Of a stretch of DNA of 40,513 nt, positions 7,687-15,839 are shown one piece after another. Within the stretch, counting starts at the first letter, position 1. Each line of letters starts with the position of its first letter. The stretch is from Nitrospira sp. UBA6493 (lineage in GTDB: Bacteria; Nitrospirota; Nitrospiria; Nitrospirales; Nitrospiraceae): assembly GCA_002435325.1 (NCBI GenBank), contig DJMJ01000022.1, positions 13,612-54,124 on the forward strand, given 5' to 3'. The position numbers and the translations under genes were made by a program. Under the pieces are notes generated by a model. That model was not told the origin of the DNA. It searched no databases and saw only the letters and a list, made by a program, of their open reading frames with translations.

Positions 7687-8746
7687 ATGTTAATGATTGA
7701 CGGGTCCCGCTATTCCGGCAGTGGTTCGATCGTCAGACAGGCAGTCGCCTTCGCCGCCCTGACCGGCCGGGCCATCCATGTGATCCAGACCCGCGCGAAG
7801 CGGGAGAAGCCGGGATTACGGCCGCAACATATCCGGGTCGTGGAAGCCATCGCCCAACTCGTCAAGGGTCACACGGAGGGGCTAACGCAAGGCTCTCAGG
7901 AATTCATGTTCTACCCCGGCCCTCTCAAAGCTGGACGACATTATCAATGGGACATCGGCTCAGCCGGTTCGACGACCATGCTTGCCCTCGGCATCCTCCC
8001 GGTGCTGGCCTTCGCGGATTCGCCGGTCACCGTCGAATTGCGCGGCGGCCTCTTCCAGGATTTTGCCCCGTCCCTCTTTCATCTCCAGCATGTACTGCTC
8101 CCGATGCTCCACAGCATGGGCCTCTCCGTGGAGGTCACGATGGTCCGTCCTGGCTACGTACCCTGCGGCGACGGCATATTTCGCCTCACTGTCATACCCC
8201 TCAACAAGCCTTTGCAGGCCATCGTCAGAGAGAACGCAGGCCCCGCGATAAGGATATGGGGGATAGCACTCTCTTCACATCTGGAAGAACGGCGCGTGAG
8301 CCAACGGATGGCGGACACAGCACAAGCGACCCTCGCCGAGTCCGGCCATCGGGCCGATATCGAAATACTGAACGACACAGAATCATTGCAGCGCGGCGCC
8401 GCGCTGGCACTCTTTGCCGATGAGGCAGGAGCAGTGCGACTCGGGGCGGACCGGGCAGGCGCCTTGCGAAGAAGCGCGGAGTCCATCGGCAAGCGCGCTT
8501 CCACACAGTTGCTTGAAGATCTCACTTCCGGCGCGACGCTCGACCGGTTCGCCGCAGATCAGGTCATCCCCTTTGCAGCCTTGGCAGAAGGCGACAGCCG
8601 GTTCCTCATCCCGAGCGTGACCGCACGTCCTGACCGGCGCCTGGCTGGCGGAGCTGTTTCTTGGCGCCCGCGTCACCGTCGACGAACAGAGGATGGCTAT
8701 CCAGGGAGTGGGATTCTGGCCGAATCGTGATCGCCCACAGACTTAG
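7687..8746 (+). CDS. rtcA: RNA 3'-terminal phosphate cyclase, frameshifted near the 3' end
   Basis: The frame opens as RtcA: MLMIDGSRYSGSGSIVRQAVAFAALTG, RPQHIRVVEAIAQL, DIGSAGSTTMLALGILPVLAF and ELRGG at the expected places. RtcA adenylates and cyclises RNA 3' phosphates. At about 8620-8624 the frame breaks: the first frame runs on as out-of-family sequence to 8730. The expected ending (HVLTGAWLAELFLGARVTVD, then QGVGFWPNR) lies in the next frame and stops at 8746. Compared with the family pattern SxVTxHxxTN this equals two bases lost or one gained. The His at the junction is at the position of the adenylated active-site His, so the uncorrected product should be inactive. The start is uncertain (7660, 7687 or 7693). 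The gene is either a recent pseudogene or carries an assembly error. Confidence 0.85.
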
Positions 8747-8758
8747 GAGCGCGCTCCT
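8745..8758. repeat. 14-bp perfect palindrome between rtcA and the Mut7-C gene
   Basis: AGGAGCGCGCTCCT is self-complementary and begins at the last base of the rtcA region stop. It contains the only AGGAG upstream of the next start (8763), but the spacing of about 13 nt is long. A hairpin here could link termination of rtcA to initiation of the next gene. Confidence 0.4.
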
Positions 8759-8762
8759 CCCT

Positions 8763-9272
8763 ATGGACATGCAACAATCCCAGCCGGTCATGCGTTTCAT
8801 GGCCGATGCCATGCTCGGCCGCCTGGCCCGTTGGTTGCGCATTCTCGGCTACGACACAGCCTATGAGAAGGTCATCGCGGACGATTCGTTGATCGAGCGG
8901 ACCATCCGGGAAGACCGGTGGCTGCTCACGCGCGATCGGCGCCTGGCGCTGCGCAAGCTCATCCGGGGCCGTCACACCCTCATCGCCAGTGACGAAGTCG
9001 ATGGTCAGCTGCGCCAACTCTATCGGGATCTTAAGATCAACCTTGACCTGACTCACCAACGAGCGTATCGCTGTGCGGATTGCAATGTTGTCCTTACCTC
9101 CATCCTCTATGCGAACGCTGCGCCACTGGTCCCTCCCTTTGTCGCGCAGGAATATCGAGATTTTCTCCAATGCCTCCACTGTCGCCGCCTCTTTTGGCCC
9201 GGCACCCACTGGCAAGATCTTGATCGCCGCCTCACAGCCATCAGAGCGCGCACCATGGACAACCAGCCATGA
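8763..9272 (+). CDS. Mut7-C RNase-domain protein with zinc ribbon
   Basis: A 169-residue protein of the Mut7-C family (PF01927-type). The N-terminal half is PIN-like: FMADAMLGRLARWLRILGYDT, DDSLIERT and RWLLTRDRRLALRK, carrying the acidic residues expected for metal-dependent RNA cleavage. The C-terminal zinc ribbon uses CADC and CLHC pairs about 45 residues apart. Family members are predicted RNA-degrading or processing enzymes. The start at 8763 or 8769 is chosen because the family begins at MRFMADAMLG and the upstream extension lies within rtcA. It follows rtcA by 16 nt and shares ATGA with the DUF1614 gene downstream. Confidence 0.88.
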   Translation: MDMQQSQPVMRFMADAMLGRLARWLRILGYDTAYEKVIADDSLIERTIREDRWLLTRDRRLALRKLIRGRHTLIASDEVDGQLRQLYRDLKINLDLTHQRAYRCADCNVVLTSILYANAAPLVPPFVAQEYRDFLQCLHCRRLFWPGTHWQDLDRRLTAIRARTMDNQP

Positions 9273-9967
9273 ATAACGACAAGCCCACACTGGGCGTCCC
9301 GATCCTGCTGCCGCTTCTGCTCTTCCTGCTGTTGCTGGCGCTGCTGCCGTTTGTGTTCAGCCAACTCTTCACGGTGGCCTTGATCAAACTCAAACTTGCT
9401 CCGACAACCGCCCTGCTCGTGGTGATCGGCATCTTCATCGGCAGCGCGATCAACATCCCGGTGAAGCGGATTCCCCGAACGGAGTCAATGCTGGCAGACC
9501 CATTGGCAGTGTTCGGCTTATCCGGCTGGTGGCCCTCGACCATGCGCGTACGCCGGGACACGATCATTGCCGTCAATGGCGGGGGCTGCATCATTCCCGT
9601 AGCGCTGGCGGCCTATGAAATATTCCATCTGATGGCAGCCGGCTGGCAACCGCTCTCCGGACTGCTCCTGGCCATCCTCATCAACACCATGCTGTGCTAC
9701 CGGATGGCGCAACCGATCGAAGGGATCGGCATCGCCATACCGGGGCTCTTTCCTCCGCTCATCGCCGCCATGAGCGCGGTGCTCTTGGTGCCGGACCAGG
9801 CCCCTCCAGTCGCCTTCGTCGCCGGCGTACTCGGCCCGCTTATCGGCGCGGACCTGCTGCACCTTCGCGACGTCTCCAAGATCTCGACAGGTATCGCCAG
9901 CATCGGCGGCGCCGGCACCTTCGATGGGATTGTGCTTTCAGGAATCGTCGCGGCCTACCTGGCCTAA
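9269..9967 (+). CDS. DUF1614 family membrane protein
   Basis: A 232-residue integral membrane protein with about six helices: a strongly hydrophobic first helix (residues 10-35), then IGIFIGSAINIPV, GGCIIPVALAAYEIF, GIAIPGLFPPLIAA and a closing GGAGTFDGIVLSGIVAAYLA. The motif GxLGPLIGADLLHL with SIGGAGTFDG is characteristic of DUF1614. The function is unknown. The start overlaps the Mut7-C stop by four bases (ATGA), so the two are translationally coupled. This pairing of an RNase-like protein and a membrane protein may be functional or only positional. Confidence 0.9.
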   Translation: MNNDKPTLGVPILLPLLLFLLLLALLPFVFSQLFTVALIKLKLAPTTALLVVIGIFIGSAINIPVKRIPRTESMLADPLAVFGLSGWWPSTMRVRRDTIIAVNGGGCIIPVALAAYEIFHLMAAGWQPLSGLLLAILINTMLCYRMAQPIEGIGIAIPGLFPPLIAAMSAVLLVPDQAPPVAFVAGVLGPLIGADLLHLRDVSKISTGIASIGGAGTFDGIVLSGIVAAYLA

Positions 9968-10021
9968 CGATTGCACTGACTACGCGCCCAAGAAATCGGA
10001 TGAGATCCCATTCCGATCAGC

Positions 10022-10027
10022 TATAAT
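10022..10027 (+). promoter_or_regulatory. Candidate -10 box (TATAAT)
   Basis: A perfect TATAAT lies 45 bp before the start of the small hypothetical gene at 10073, within the 105-bp gap after the DUF1614 gene. No convincing -35 hexamer is seen 16-18 bp upstream, so the assignment rests on the -10 match alone. Confidence 0.35.
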
Positions 10028-10072
10028 CGCCTTCTCTGACTCAGCCGTTCGCAATACCTACCCGGAGGCCCT

Positions 10073-10387
10073 ATGACCCGAGACGAATTCATCCAAGCGG
10101 CACTCGCGGAGCTTCACCGCATCGAAGCGGGTGAGGCGAGCGTCCAACTCATCGAAGGAGATATCCTGCTCGGCAAAGTCACGTATCAAACCAGCAACGG
10201 ATGGAAGATCGTGGTCTTCAGCGACGGAGACGCGTGGGATTATATCGATGCAATCACCGCTCCAAGCGGGGAACAGTTCCCGCTGTGGCCCGACGACCGG
10301 GCCCGCGATTCAGAAGAACTTATCAAATTGCGTTCCTACCATCCTCCAGCCAACCAATCGACATCCATCTGGGGATTCCTGGCATGA
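10073..10387 (+). CDS. Small hypothetical protein
   Basis: A 104-residue acidic soluble protein with no recognised family. It begins with an amphipathic helix (MTRDEFIQAALAELHRIEAGE), followed by a beta-rich section (LLGKVTYQTSNGWKIVVFSDGDAWDYIDAITAPSG) with many aromatic and acidic residues, and a Pro-rich end. There is no signal peptide or membrane segment. CCCGGAGG lies five to six bases before the ATG, and a TATAAT box lies 45 bp upstream, which supports a real gene. The VOC gene begins 13 nt after its stop codon, so the two are probably co-transcribed. Confidence 0.75.
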   Translation: MTRDEFIQAALAELHRIEAGEASVQLIEGDILLGKVTYQTSNGWKIVVFSDGDAWDYIDAITAPSGEQFPLWPDDRARDSEELIKLRSYHPPANQSTSIWGFLA

Positions 10388-10400
10388 AAGGACTCATGGC

Positions 10401-10754
10401 ATGATCACCTCGATCGCCTTTACGGCCTACCCGGTCTCAAACATGGAACGGGCACGCTCATTCTATGAGCACGTCCTCGGACTCCACATGAGCTACAATT
10501 ATCGAGACGTCTGGGTGGAATATGAAGTCGCCGGTGCAACCTTTGCCATTACGACGACGGAGATGGGCCATACGCCGGGAGCCAAGGGGGCTGTCGTGGC
10601 GTTTGAAGTGTCGGACTTCGAGGCCTTTGTGCACAAGATGAAGGAACGGGCGGTCTCGTTCGTCACGGAAGCGTTCGCCACGCCGGTCTGCCGCATGGCG
10701 GTGATCGAGGATCCGGATGGCAATCACATCACGATCCACAAACGGCACACGTGA
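10401..10754 (+). CDS. VOC-family (glyoxalase/dioxygenase superfamily) protein
   Basis: A 117-residue VOC domain. The fold is complete: ITSIAFTAYPVSNMERARSFYEHVLGL (strand and helix), DVWVEYEVAGATFAIT, GAVVAFEVSDFEAFVHKMKERAV and the ending MAVIEDPDGNHITIHKR. The conserved Glu/His metal positions are partly present, but the substrate cannot be predicted; bacterial single-domain VOC proteins include lyases, isomerases and resistance proteins. The long upstream extension (to 10131) is out of frame with the preceding gene and is rejected. AAAGGA lies about eight bases before the ATG at 10401. Confidence 0.9.
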   Translation: MITSIAFTAYPVSNMERARSFYEHVLGLHMSYNYRDVWVEYEVAGATFAITTTEMGHTPGAKGAVVAFEVSDFEAFVHKMKERAVSFVTEAFATPVCRMAVIEDPDGNHITIHKRHT

Positions 10755-10854
10755 GGAATGCCGGCAGGCCAGTGACGGCATGATCCAGTTCCATAGCCTG
10801 GCAACATAGCCCCACCTCTCGAACCGCGACAGAGTCTGGAAATAACCAACCGGC

Positions 10855-11970
10855 TTACTCACTCTCAATGAGCGGGGCCTGAGCATGTACGCCGAACTGC
10901 TCCAATTTTTCCACACGGACCCCGATGAGGCGAACGAGTTTCCCCTGAGGGTTCTCACGATCGTCGAGGAACGGCATCAGGAGGCTCATCGCCTCCCGCT
11001 GAAGAACCGTAAGGGAGTTCGTGGGAACGGACAGCGTGTGACTGCGTGAGCTGGTTTCAAAATCGGCAAAGCGCACCGTGAGCACCACGCGGCGAAAATG
11101 GGTGAATCCGTCGGCGGAGAGCCGGCGCATGACATCCTCACACATGGACCTGAGCCGCTCGACCAGAAAAGACGAATCCCTTGTGTCATGCTCAAAGGTT
11201 TCCTGCTCTCCGACGGATTTGACTTCATGCGTTTCCTCGACCGGGGACTCGTCCCTGCCGCGGATCTTCCCGTAGAGATCCCATCCCCGTTTCCCAAACA
11301 TTCCGCGCAACTCCTCTTGAGAGAACCGTCGCATGTCCTTGATGATCTTGACGCCGATCCGGGCGAGTTCAGCCTCGGTCTTGGGGCCCACGCCTGGAAT
11401 GGTCCGCACGGGAAGAGGGGACAGAAAGGCAAGGACATCCTCTTCCCTCACGACAGTCAGACCGTCCGGCTTGCACAGACCGGAAGCGATTTTTGCGATG
11501 AGCTTGTTGGGACCGATGCCAACCGAGGCGGTGAGGTGCTCCTCTTCCCGTATGGCGCTCTTGATCTTGCGACAGACCTCTTCGGCAAGCGTATACGATT
11601 CACACGAACTCAGGTCGAAATAGGCTTCGTCGATGCTGGCCGGCTCAACCAGGAAGAGAAAACGCCGCAGAGTGTCCATGACATGGCCGGAGACCTCCCC
11701 GTACCGTTCCATGCGCACAGGCAGGAACGTCACCGGGGGATTCCCCTGCTGCCGCGCGACCTCCGACAGCCGCCAGGCCTTTGAGATGGGCAGGGCGGAA
11801 TGAATGCCGTACTCACGGGCCCTGTAGTTCGCGGTAGACACCACCCCGCGCCCTCTCCCTCCGCGAGGATCAGCCCCCACCAGAATCGGCACCCCCCGAA
11901 GCGACGGATGCTCACGCTCCTCGATCGCGGCGAAAAAGGCGTCCATATCGAGGTGGCCCACAATTCTCAT
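10855..11970 (-). CDS. dinB: DNA polymerase IV (Y-family translesion polymerase)
   Basis: A 371-residue DinB. The catalytic carboxylates are visible: Asp8 (HLDMDAFFA, residues 7-14) and Asp114-Glu115 in ASIDEAYFDL. The steric-gate Phe follows DMDAF. The thumb helix-hairpin-helix is VRTIPGVGPKTEAELARIGV, and a C-terminal little-finger domain is present (residues about 240-355). No clear QLxLF-type clamp-binding motif is seen at the C-terminus; KLEQFGV is the nearest candidate. Pol IV performs error-prone bypass synthesis and is usually under SOS control. No Shine-Dalgarno sequence is seen; instead a perfect 12-bp palindrome lies seven bases upstream of the ATG. Confidence 0.95.
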   Translation of the reverse strand: MRIVGHLDMDAFFAAIEEREHPSLRGVPILVGADPRGGRGRGVVSTANYRAREYGIHSALPISKAWRLSEVARQQGNPPVTFLPVRMERYGEVSGHVMDTLRRFLFLVEPASIDEAYFDLSSCESYTLAEEVCRKIKSAIREEEHLTASVGIGPNKLIAKIASGLCKPDGLTVVREEDVLAFLSPLPVRTIPGVGPKTEAELARIGVKIIKDMRRFSQEELRGMFGKRGWDLYGKIRGRDESPVEETHEVKSVGEQETFEHDTRDSSFLVERLRSMCEDVMRRLSADGFTHFRRVVLTVRFADFETSSRSHTLSVPTNSLTVLQREAMSLLMPFLDDRENPQGKLVRLIGVRVEKLEQFGVHAQAPLIESE

Positions 11971-11976
11971 GGGGAT

Positions 11977-11988
11977 TCACACGTGTGA
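11977..11988 (-). promoter_or_regulatory. Perfect 12-bp palindrome next to the dinB start (operator candidate)
   Basis: TCACACGTGTGA is fully self-complementary and ends 7 bp before the dinB ATG. It is not the gamma-proteobacterial LexA box (CTGT-N8-ACAG). It may be a lineage-specific LexA or other repressor site overlapping the ribosome-binding region. Confidence 0.45.
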
Positions 11989-12040
11989 GACCAGCACGGG
12001 GCGCCACATACTCAACGTAAGGCGTCTAGTGAAGTGCCCC

Positions 12041-12388
12041 TTATCTCTTCAAGGCCTCTCCCGCCTCACCGCAGGCCAGGCAGGTCGTTGCTATGGGCAG
12101 AGCCTGCAATCGAGCAACCGGAATGTCGTTGCCGCAGCCCTCGCAACGTCCATACGAGCCGGTCCCGATTCTCGTGAGCGCGAGGTCGATGGCTTCAATT
12201 TCCCTCTTTGCCCGTTCATCCAGCCGATCGAGCAACCGCACCATCGTTTCCGTCTGTCCTCGCTCCATCGGTTCACGCTCAACGTCCGGTTCAAGCCACA
12301 ACAGATCAGCTTCCGTCTGCGCGGCCTGACGAAACAGCTCACGCCGTTGTGCCAAAAGCTTGGTCCGAAAGTCCTCTATAGCCAACAT
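12041..12388 (-). CDS. DksA/TraR-family C4 zinc-finger protein
   Basis: A 115-residue protein of the DksA/TraR superfamily. A helical coiled-coil region (residues about 5-75, FRTKLLAQRRELFRQAAQTEADL through ERAKREIEAIDLALTRIGTGSYG) is followed by the C4 zinc finger CEGCGNDIPVARLQALPIATTCLAC (about residues 84-108). Such proteins insert into the RNA polymerase secondary channel, often with ppGpp, although many short ones remain uncharacterised. The start at 12388 is selected because GGGGGAGG lies eight bases upstream; the longer in-frame extension to 12475 has no such site. It is transcribed alone from the AT-richer region that follows. Confidence 0.9.
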   Translation of the reverse strand: MLAIEDFRTKLLAQRRELFRQAAQTEADLLWLEPDVEREPMERGQTETMVRLLDRLDERAKREIEAIDLALTRIGTGSYGRCEGCGNDIPVARLQALPIATTCLACGEAGEALKR

Positions 12389-12925
12389 GATACGTTCCTC
12401 CCCCTTCCTGCCTATCACCGATGCCTCCCTGCCCCACTGAGTCATAACAATAGGACAGAGCATCCTCAATGCCACGATGGAGAAGAATTCGGTGCGAGCA
12501 AATATGAATGCAAAGACAAGGGGTTAAGGTTTCAGATGGAGAAAGGCACAAGAAAGACAGCGGAGCGCTGGGGTATTTTAGGTCGTGAATCCCTCGGCCA
12601 TTGTCGCCAATTGCCTCAGAAGCAGAACAACAAGTTCCCTTTGAAACAAAGCGATCGGCGTTTTTTAGTAGCAGACGACCGCATGCCAATCGAAGGCACG
12701 TAATCGTTGGGGACATGGAAGTTCAGTTATGAGCGGAAACAGATGGTGTCACAGAAAAGGCTCCTGGTACATATACTGCATTTATAGATTACCAAGACTC
12801 CGGGAGGGCATAAATTTAGGGAGTTGACCGCATTATTCGCGTGAACGATGAGTTAGGCACTGCTGATCGCAATGATATAAATTAGGCTGATAGTACAAAC
12901 TAAGGAATAGCGTAGGCCCCCCTCA
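12389..12925. other. 537-bp AT-richer intergenic region
   Basis: This stretch lies between the DksA-type gene and the 3' end of rtcB. It is clearly AT-richer than its surroundings, especially 12720-12920. Open frames here (for example 12339-12716 minus) lack ribosome sites, family motifs and codon bias. I see no tRNA-like structure or strong hairpin. It should hold the DksA-type gene promoter and the rtcB transcript end. Confidence 0.5.
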
Positions 12926-14356
12926 CTACCCTTTGACGCACACGAGCGGCTCCAGCCTGGCCACCTTCCGCGCCAGGTTTGCGTCGTCCGCCGCATCGAC
13001 CACTTCGCTGACATCCTTGTAGGCGCCCGGTGCTTCTTCGGCGACTCCGCGCATGGATGGGCTGCGGATCAGAATGCCGCGTGCGGCGAGGTCTTTCACC
13101 ACTTCACGGCCATGCCACTGCCTGAGCGCCTGATGCCGGCTCATGCTGCGGCCAGCTCCGTGGCAGGCAGACCCGAATGCCAGCGTCATGCTCTCCTTCG
13201 TGCCCACGAGCACATAGGAAGCCGTTCCCATGGTTCCGCCGATCAGCACTGGCTGGCCCACCTCCCGGAGTGATGGAGGAATATCAGGGTGGCCTGGGCC
13301 AAAGGCCCGCGTGGCTCCTTTGCGATGAACGAAGAGGCGAGTCGCCGTCCCGTCGATGACATGCTCCTCGACTTTGCAGGTGTTATGAGAGACGTCGTAG
13401 AGCAGAGAGAGCGTCGCCTGAGGTAAGACCTCCTCGAAAACCTCTCTGACGAGATGGGTGACGATCTGGCGGTTGGCGAGCGCGCAGTTGATCCCTGCCC
13501 GCATGGCGCCAAGATACTCCTGCCCCACTTCTGAATTGATCGGGGCGGACGCCAATTCGCGATCCGGCAATTCGATATGGTACCGCGCCGCGCTCACGGC
13601 CATGCGTTTGAGGAACTCTGTGCCGATCTGGTGGCCGAGCCCGCGCGATCCGCAATGGATGCTCACGACAAGGTCGCCTTCGCGGATTCTGAACACGGAC
13701 GCCACCTCCGCATCAAACACTTTCACGACCTGCTGCACTTCGAGGTAGTGGTTCCCGGAGCCGAGCGTCCCCATCTCATCCTGCTGGCGTTTCTTCGCAA
13801 AATCCGACACGCAGTCCGGTTTGGCGCCGGCCATGCAGCCCCGCTCTTCGATGCACTCCAGATCCTCGTGCAGCCCGTAGCCTTTCCCCACCGCCCATTT
13901 CGCCCCTCCCGCGAGCATGGCATCCATCTCACGCTTGTCCAGATGTACCAGCCCCGTACTCCCGACACCGGCGGGAATGCGATGAAACAACGCCTCGGCC
14001 AGGAGTTCCTTCACCGGCTGAAGGTCCTCCACCGTGAGGCCCGTACGGAGCAACCGGACACCGCAGGAAATGTCGAATCCCACGCCGCCGGCAGACACAA
14101 CTCCGCCGAGATCGGGGTCGAATGCGGCGACTCCGCCGATGGGAAAGCCATAGCCCCAATGGGCGTCTGGCATGGCATAGGAGGCCCGCACAATCCCCGG
14201 CAGCGTCGCGACGTTCGTCACTTGCTCATAGACCTTTTCGTCCATGTCGCGAATCAAGCTTTCGGTGGCATAAATCACCCCCGGCACCCGCATCTTGCCG
14301 CGGGGAGAAATGTGCCATTCGTCGTGTCCTCGCCGTTTCAATTGATTCAGATCCAT
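12926..14356 (-). CDS. rtcB: RtcB RNA-splicing ligase
   Basis: A 476-residue RtcB with the complete active site. MPDAHWGYGFPIGGVAAF and GGVGFDISCGVR carry the metal ligands Asp95 and Cys98. GTLGSGNHYLEVQ, HCGSRGLGHQIG and SHNTCKVE add His ligands. GSACHGAGR holds the His that forms the GMP intermediate. RtcB joins RNA 2',3'-cyclic phosphate or 3'-phosphate ends to 5'-OH ends using GTP and Mn2+, repairing or splicing tRNA. The partner archease is 24 nt upstream on the same strand. A GAGG site lies about five bases before the ATG. An rtcA relic lies about 4 kb away on the other strand. Confidence 0.97.
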   Translation of the reverse strand: MDLNQLKRRGHDEWHISPRGKMRVPGVIYATESLIRDMDEKVYEQVTNVATLPGIVRASYAMPDAHWGYGFPIGGVAAFDPDLGGVVSAGGVGFDISCGVRLLRTGLTVEDLQPVKELLAEALFHRIPAGVGSTGLVHLDKREMDAMLAGGAKWAVGKGYGLHEDLECIEERGCMAGAKPDCVSDFAKKRQQDEMGTLGSGNHYLEVQQVVKVFDAEVASVFRIREGDLVVSIHCGSRGLGHQIGTEFLKRMAVSAARYHIELPDRELASAPINSEVGQEYLGAMRAGINCALANRQIVTHLVREVFEEVLPQATLSLLYDVSHNTCKVEEHVIDGTATRLFVHRKGATRAFGPGHPDIPPSLREVGQPVLIGGTMGTASYVLVGTKESMTLAFGSACHGAGRSMSRHQALRQWHGREVVKDLAARGILIRSPSMRGVAEEAPGAYKDVSEVVDAADDANLARKVARLEPLVCVKG

Positions 14357-14380
14357 CGCTGCCTCATGTCCCTATATGGC

Positions 14381-14800
14381 CTATACATCCACGACGCATT
14401 GCGCGATCCAGCGCCCTTGCTCATCCCGTTTCACCGAGAGCTCCGTGTAGGTCGCGCCTTTGACCTCTACGGCCGGTTGATGTCTCGCCACATCGATCGG
14501 CTCTCCCCATGCCGTCGCCTGTAACGCATGGCCGGTGATGCGCACGGTGAAACGGCTGAACAGCATCTTCCGCGTCGCCATTTCATAGATGAGCGCATTC
14601 AGCCAATCAACCAGCAACAGCTCATCATCAGGCGCCTCACAGACCATCGATACCTCTTGCGCCGGAACGACAAAATCCGGATCTGTAATCACGGCGGTCA
14701 CCGCGCGCGCCGCGCCTTCAAACGCCGCTTCCTTCGACGAACCCAACCCTCGCACACCGATATCGGACTGGTGCGGAAAATGTTCCCACTGTGGTTCCAT
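14381..14800 (-). CDS. Archease (RtcB activator)
   Basis: A 139-residue archease. It begins with EHFPHQSDIGVRGLGSSKEAAFEGAARAVTAV (the family DxGIxxxG start with the metal-binding Asp), contains DDELLLVDWLNALIYEMATRKMLFSRF, and ends AVEVKGATYTELSVKRDEQGRWIAQCVVDV. Archease promotes RtcB guanylylation and gives it multiple turnover. The frame stays open upstream to 15250, but that part is antisense to the CapA-like gene and unlike archease, so the ATG at 14800 is used. There is no good ribosome site; coupling to the upstream gene, which ends 46 nt earlier, is likely. Confidence 0.94.
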   Translation of the reverse strand: MEPQWEHFPHQSDIGVRGLGSSKEAAFEGAARAVTAVITDPDFVVPAQEVSMVCEAPDDELLLVDWLNALIYEMATRKMLFSRFTVRITGHALQATAWGEPIDVARHQPAVEVKGATYTELSVKRDEQGRWIAQCVVDV

Positions 14801-14846
14801 GGTGTTGGGACGACGAGACTCTGGCTCCCCCTCAGGGAACTGCCGG

Positions 14847-15839
14847 TTACATGACCTCGACGGTCCCCGCCTTTCCCTCTCCCTCCATCGTGGTTCCGAA
14901 GGCCTTGCACTTGGCCTGCATCGTTCGTTTGAGAAACTGCCACTCCTCCTCATCGGCCAGACGAACCCCCAGGTCCTCGATCCGCACCGGATGGAGCGTG
15001 ATCCGCCCGATGCGGCCCTTTTCAACTTCAAGCATGAACAGGAACGAAAGGTCGTTGCGCTCATCCTTATCGACCGCATAGTCATCCACGAAGTCGCCGG
15101 CTGAATAGAGAATGGCCTTCCCTTTATAGACTTCGATGCCTTGCGGCGTGTGGTTCGAATGGCCCCAGTAGAGGTCTGCGCCCATATCAAGAAGCTGATG
15201 GGCCAGCGCTTGGATCGCTCGTGACGGCGCGCCCCAATTGGGACCCACATGGGCGCTGACGATCACCAGATCCGCCTGCCGCCTGGCCAAAGAGAGTACC
15301 CGGATCATGCGCGACCGGTAGGGCTCCAGCATTCCGTTGCTCTGATAGCCCACGTAATTGACTCCCGGTTTCTCACCGGTGGCTTCCCACTCCGGCTCAT
15401 TGTCCGTGAGCGCGACCACCGCGATACGCTCTTGAGGCAAGTCAAACAACGCCGGCTTGAGCGCCTCCTCCAAGGTTGCGCCGGCGCCGGTTCGCTTGAT
15501 GCCCGTCCGGTCGAGCAGGGTCAGACAGTCAAGGAGCGCTGCGGAACCGTAATCCAGCACGTGATTATTGGCAAGGGTCACCCCGTCGATTTTCGCGGCC
15601 CGGAGAAAGTCCAGCGCGCGGGGATGGGCGCGAAAGTGAAATGCCTTGGTTGCCGGATGCCATTCTTCTCCCTGGCTGCTAATGACACATTCCAGGTTGA
15701 TGAACCGGCAGTCGGCAGCACGCATGACCGGGAGCACATCACCCCACAAAGCTTCCGGACGCACAGACCGGTTCTGAATGACATATCGATCCACCAGCCG
15801 CCCCAGCATCACATCCCCGGCCAACACAATATTCACCAC
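14847..15839 (-). CDS. CapA/PgsA-family metallophosphoesterase-like protein
   Basis: A 330-residue protein of the CapA (poly-gamma-glutamate biosynthesis PGA_cap) family. Its calcineurin-like fold has GDVMLGRLVD (residues 8-17), FINLECVIS, LANNHVLDYG, VVALTDNEPEWE, SAHVGPNWG and GADLYWGHSNHTPQGIE, with GKAILYSAGDFVDDY. These supply the Asp, Asn and His metal ligands. There is no signal peptide, unlike exported CapA, so this copy is probably cytoplasmic. The start is GTG 15839, directly after the stop codon of the PH-domain gene (TGAGTG). Its place next to archease and rtcB is notable, because enzymes that remove or expose RNA phosphates would fit there, but that is inference. Confidence 0.85.
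   Translation of the reverse strand: MVNIVLAGDVMLGRLVDRYVIQNRSVRPEALWGDVLPVMRAADCRFINLECVISSQGEEWHPATKAFHFRAHPRALDFLRAAKIDGVTLANNHVLDYGSAALLDCLTLLDRTGIKRTGAGATLEEALKPALFDLPQERIAVVALTDNEPEWEATGEKPGVNYVGYQSNGMLEPYRSRMIRVLSLARRQADLVIVSAHVGPNWGAPSRAIQALAHQLLDMGADLYWGHSNHTPQGIEVYKGKAILYSAGDFVDDYAVDKDERNDLSFLFMLEVEKGRIGRITLHPVRIEDLGVRLADEEEWQFLKRTMQAKCKAFGTTMEGEGKAGTVEVM

Noticed and set aside
10131..10400. 90-residue N-terminal extension of the VOC protein
   Set aside because: It overlaps the small hypothetical gene in another frame and the VOC fold is complete without it.
12339..12716. 125-residue minus-strand frame overlapping the DksA-type gene
   Set aside because: It is largely antisense or out of frame to a real gene, has no ribosome site and no recognisable domain.
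14801..15250. N-terminal extension of archease by 150 residues
   Set aside because: It is antisense/out of frame to the CapA-like gene and contains no archease features; the family begins near residue 1 of the chosen start.
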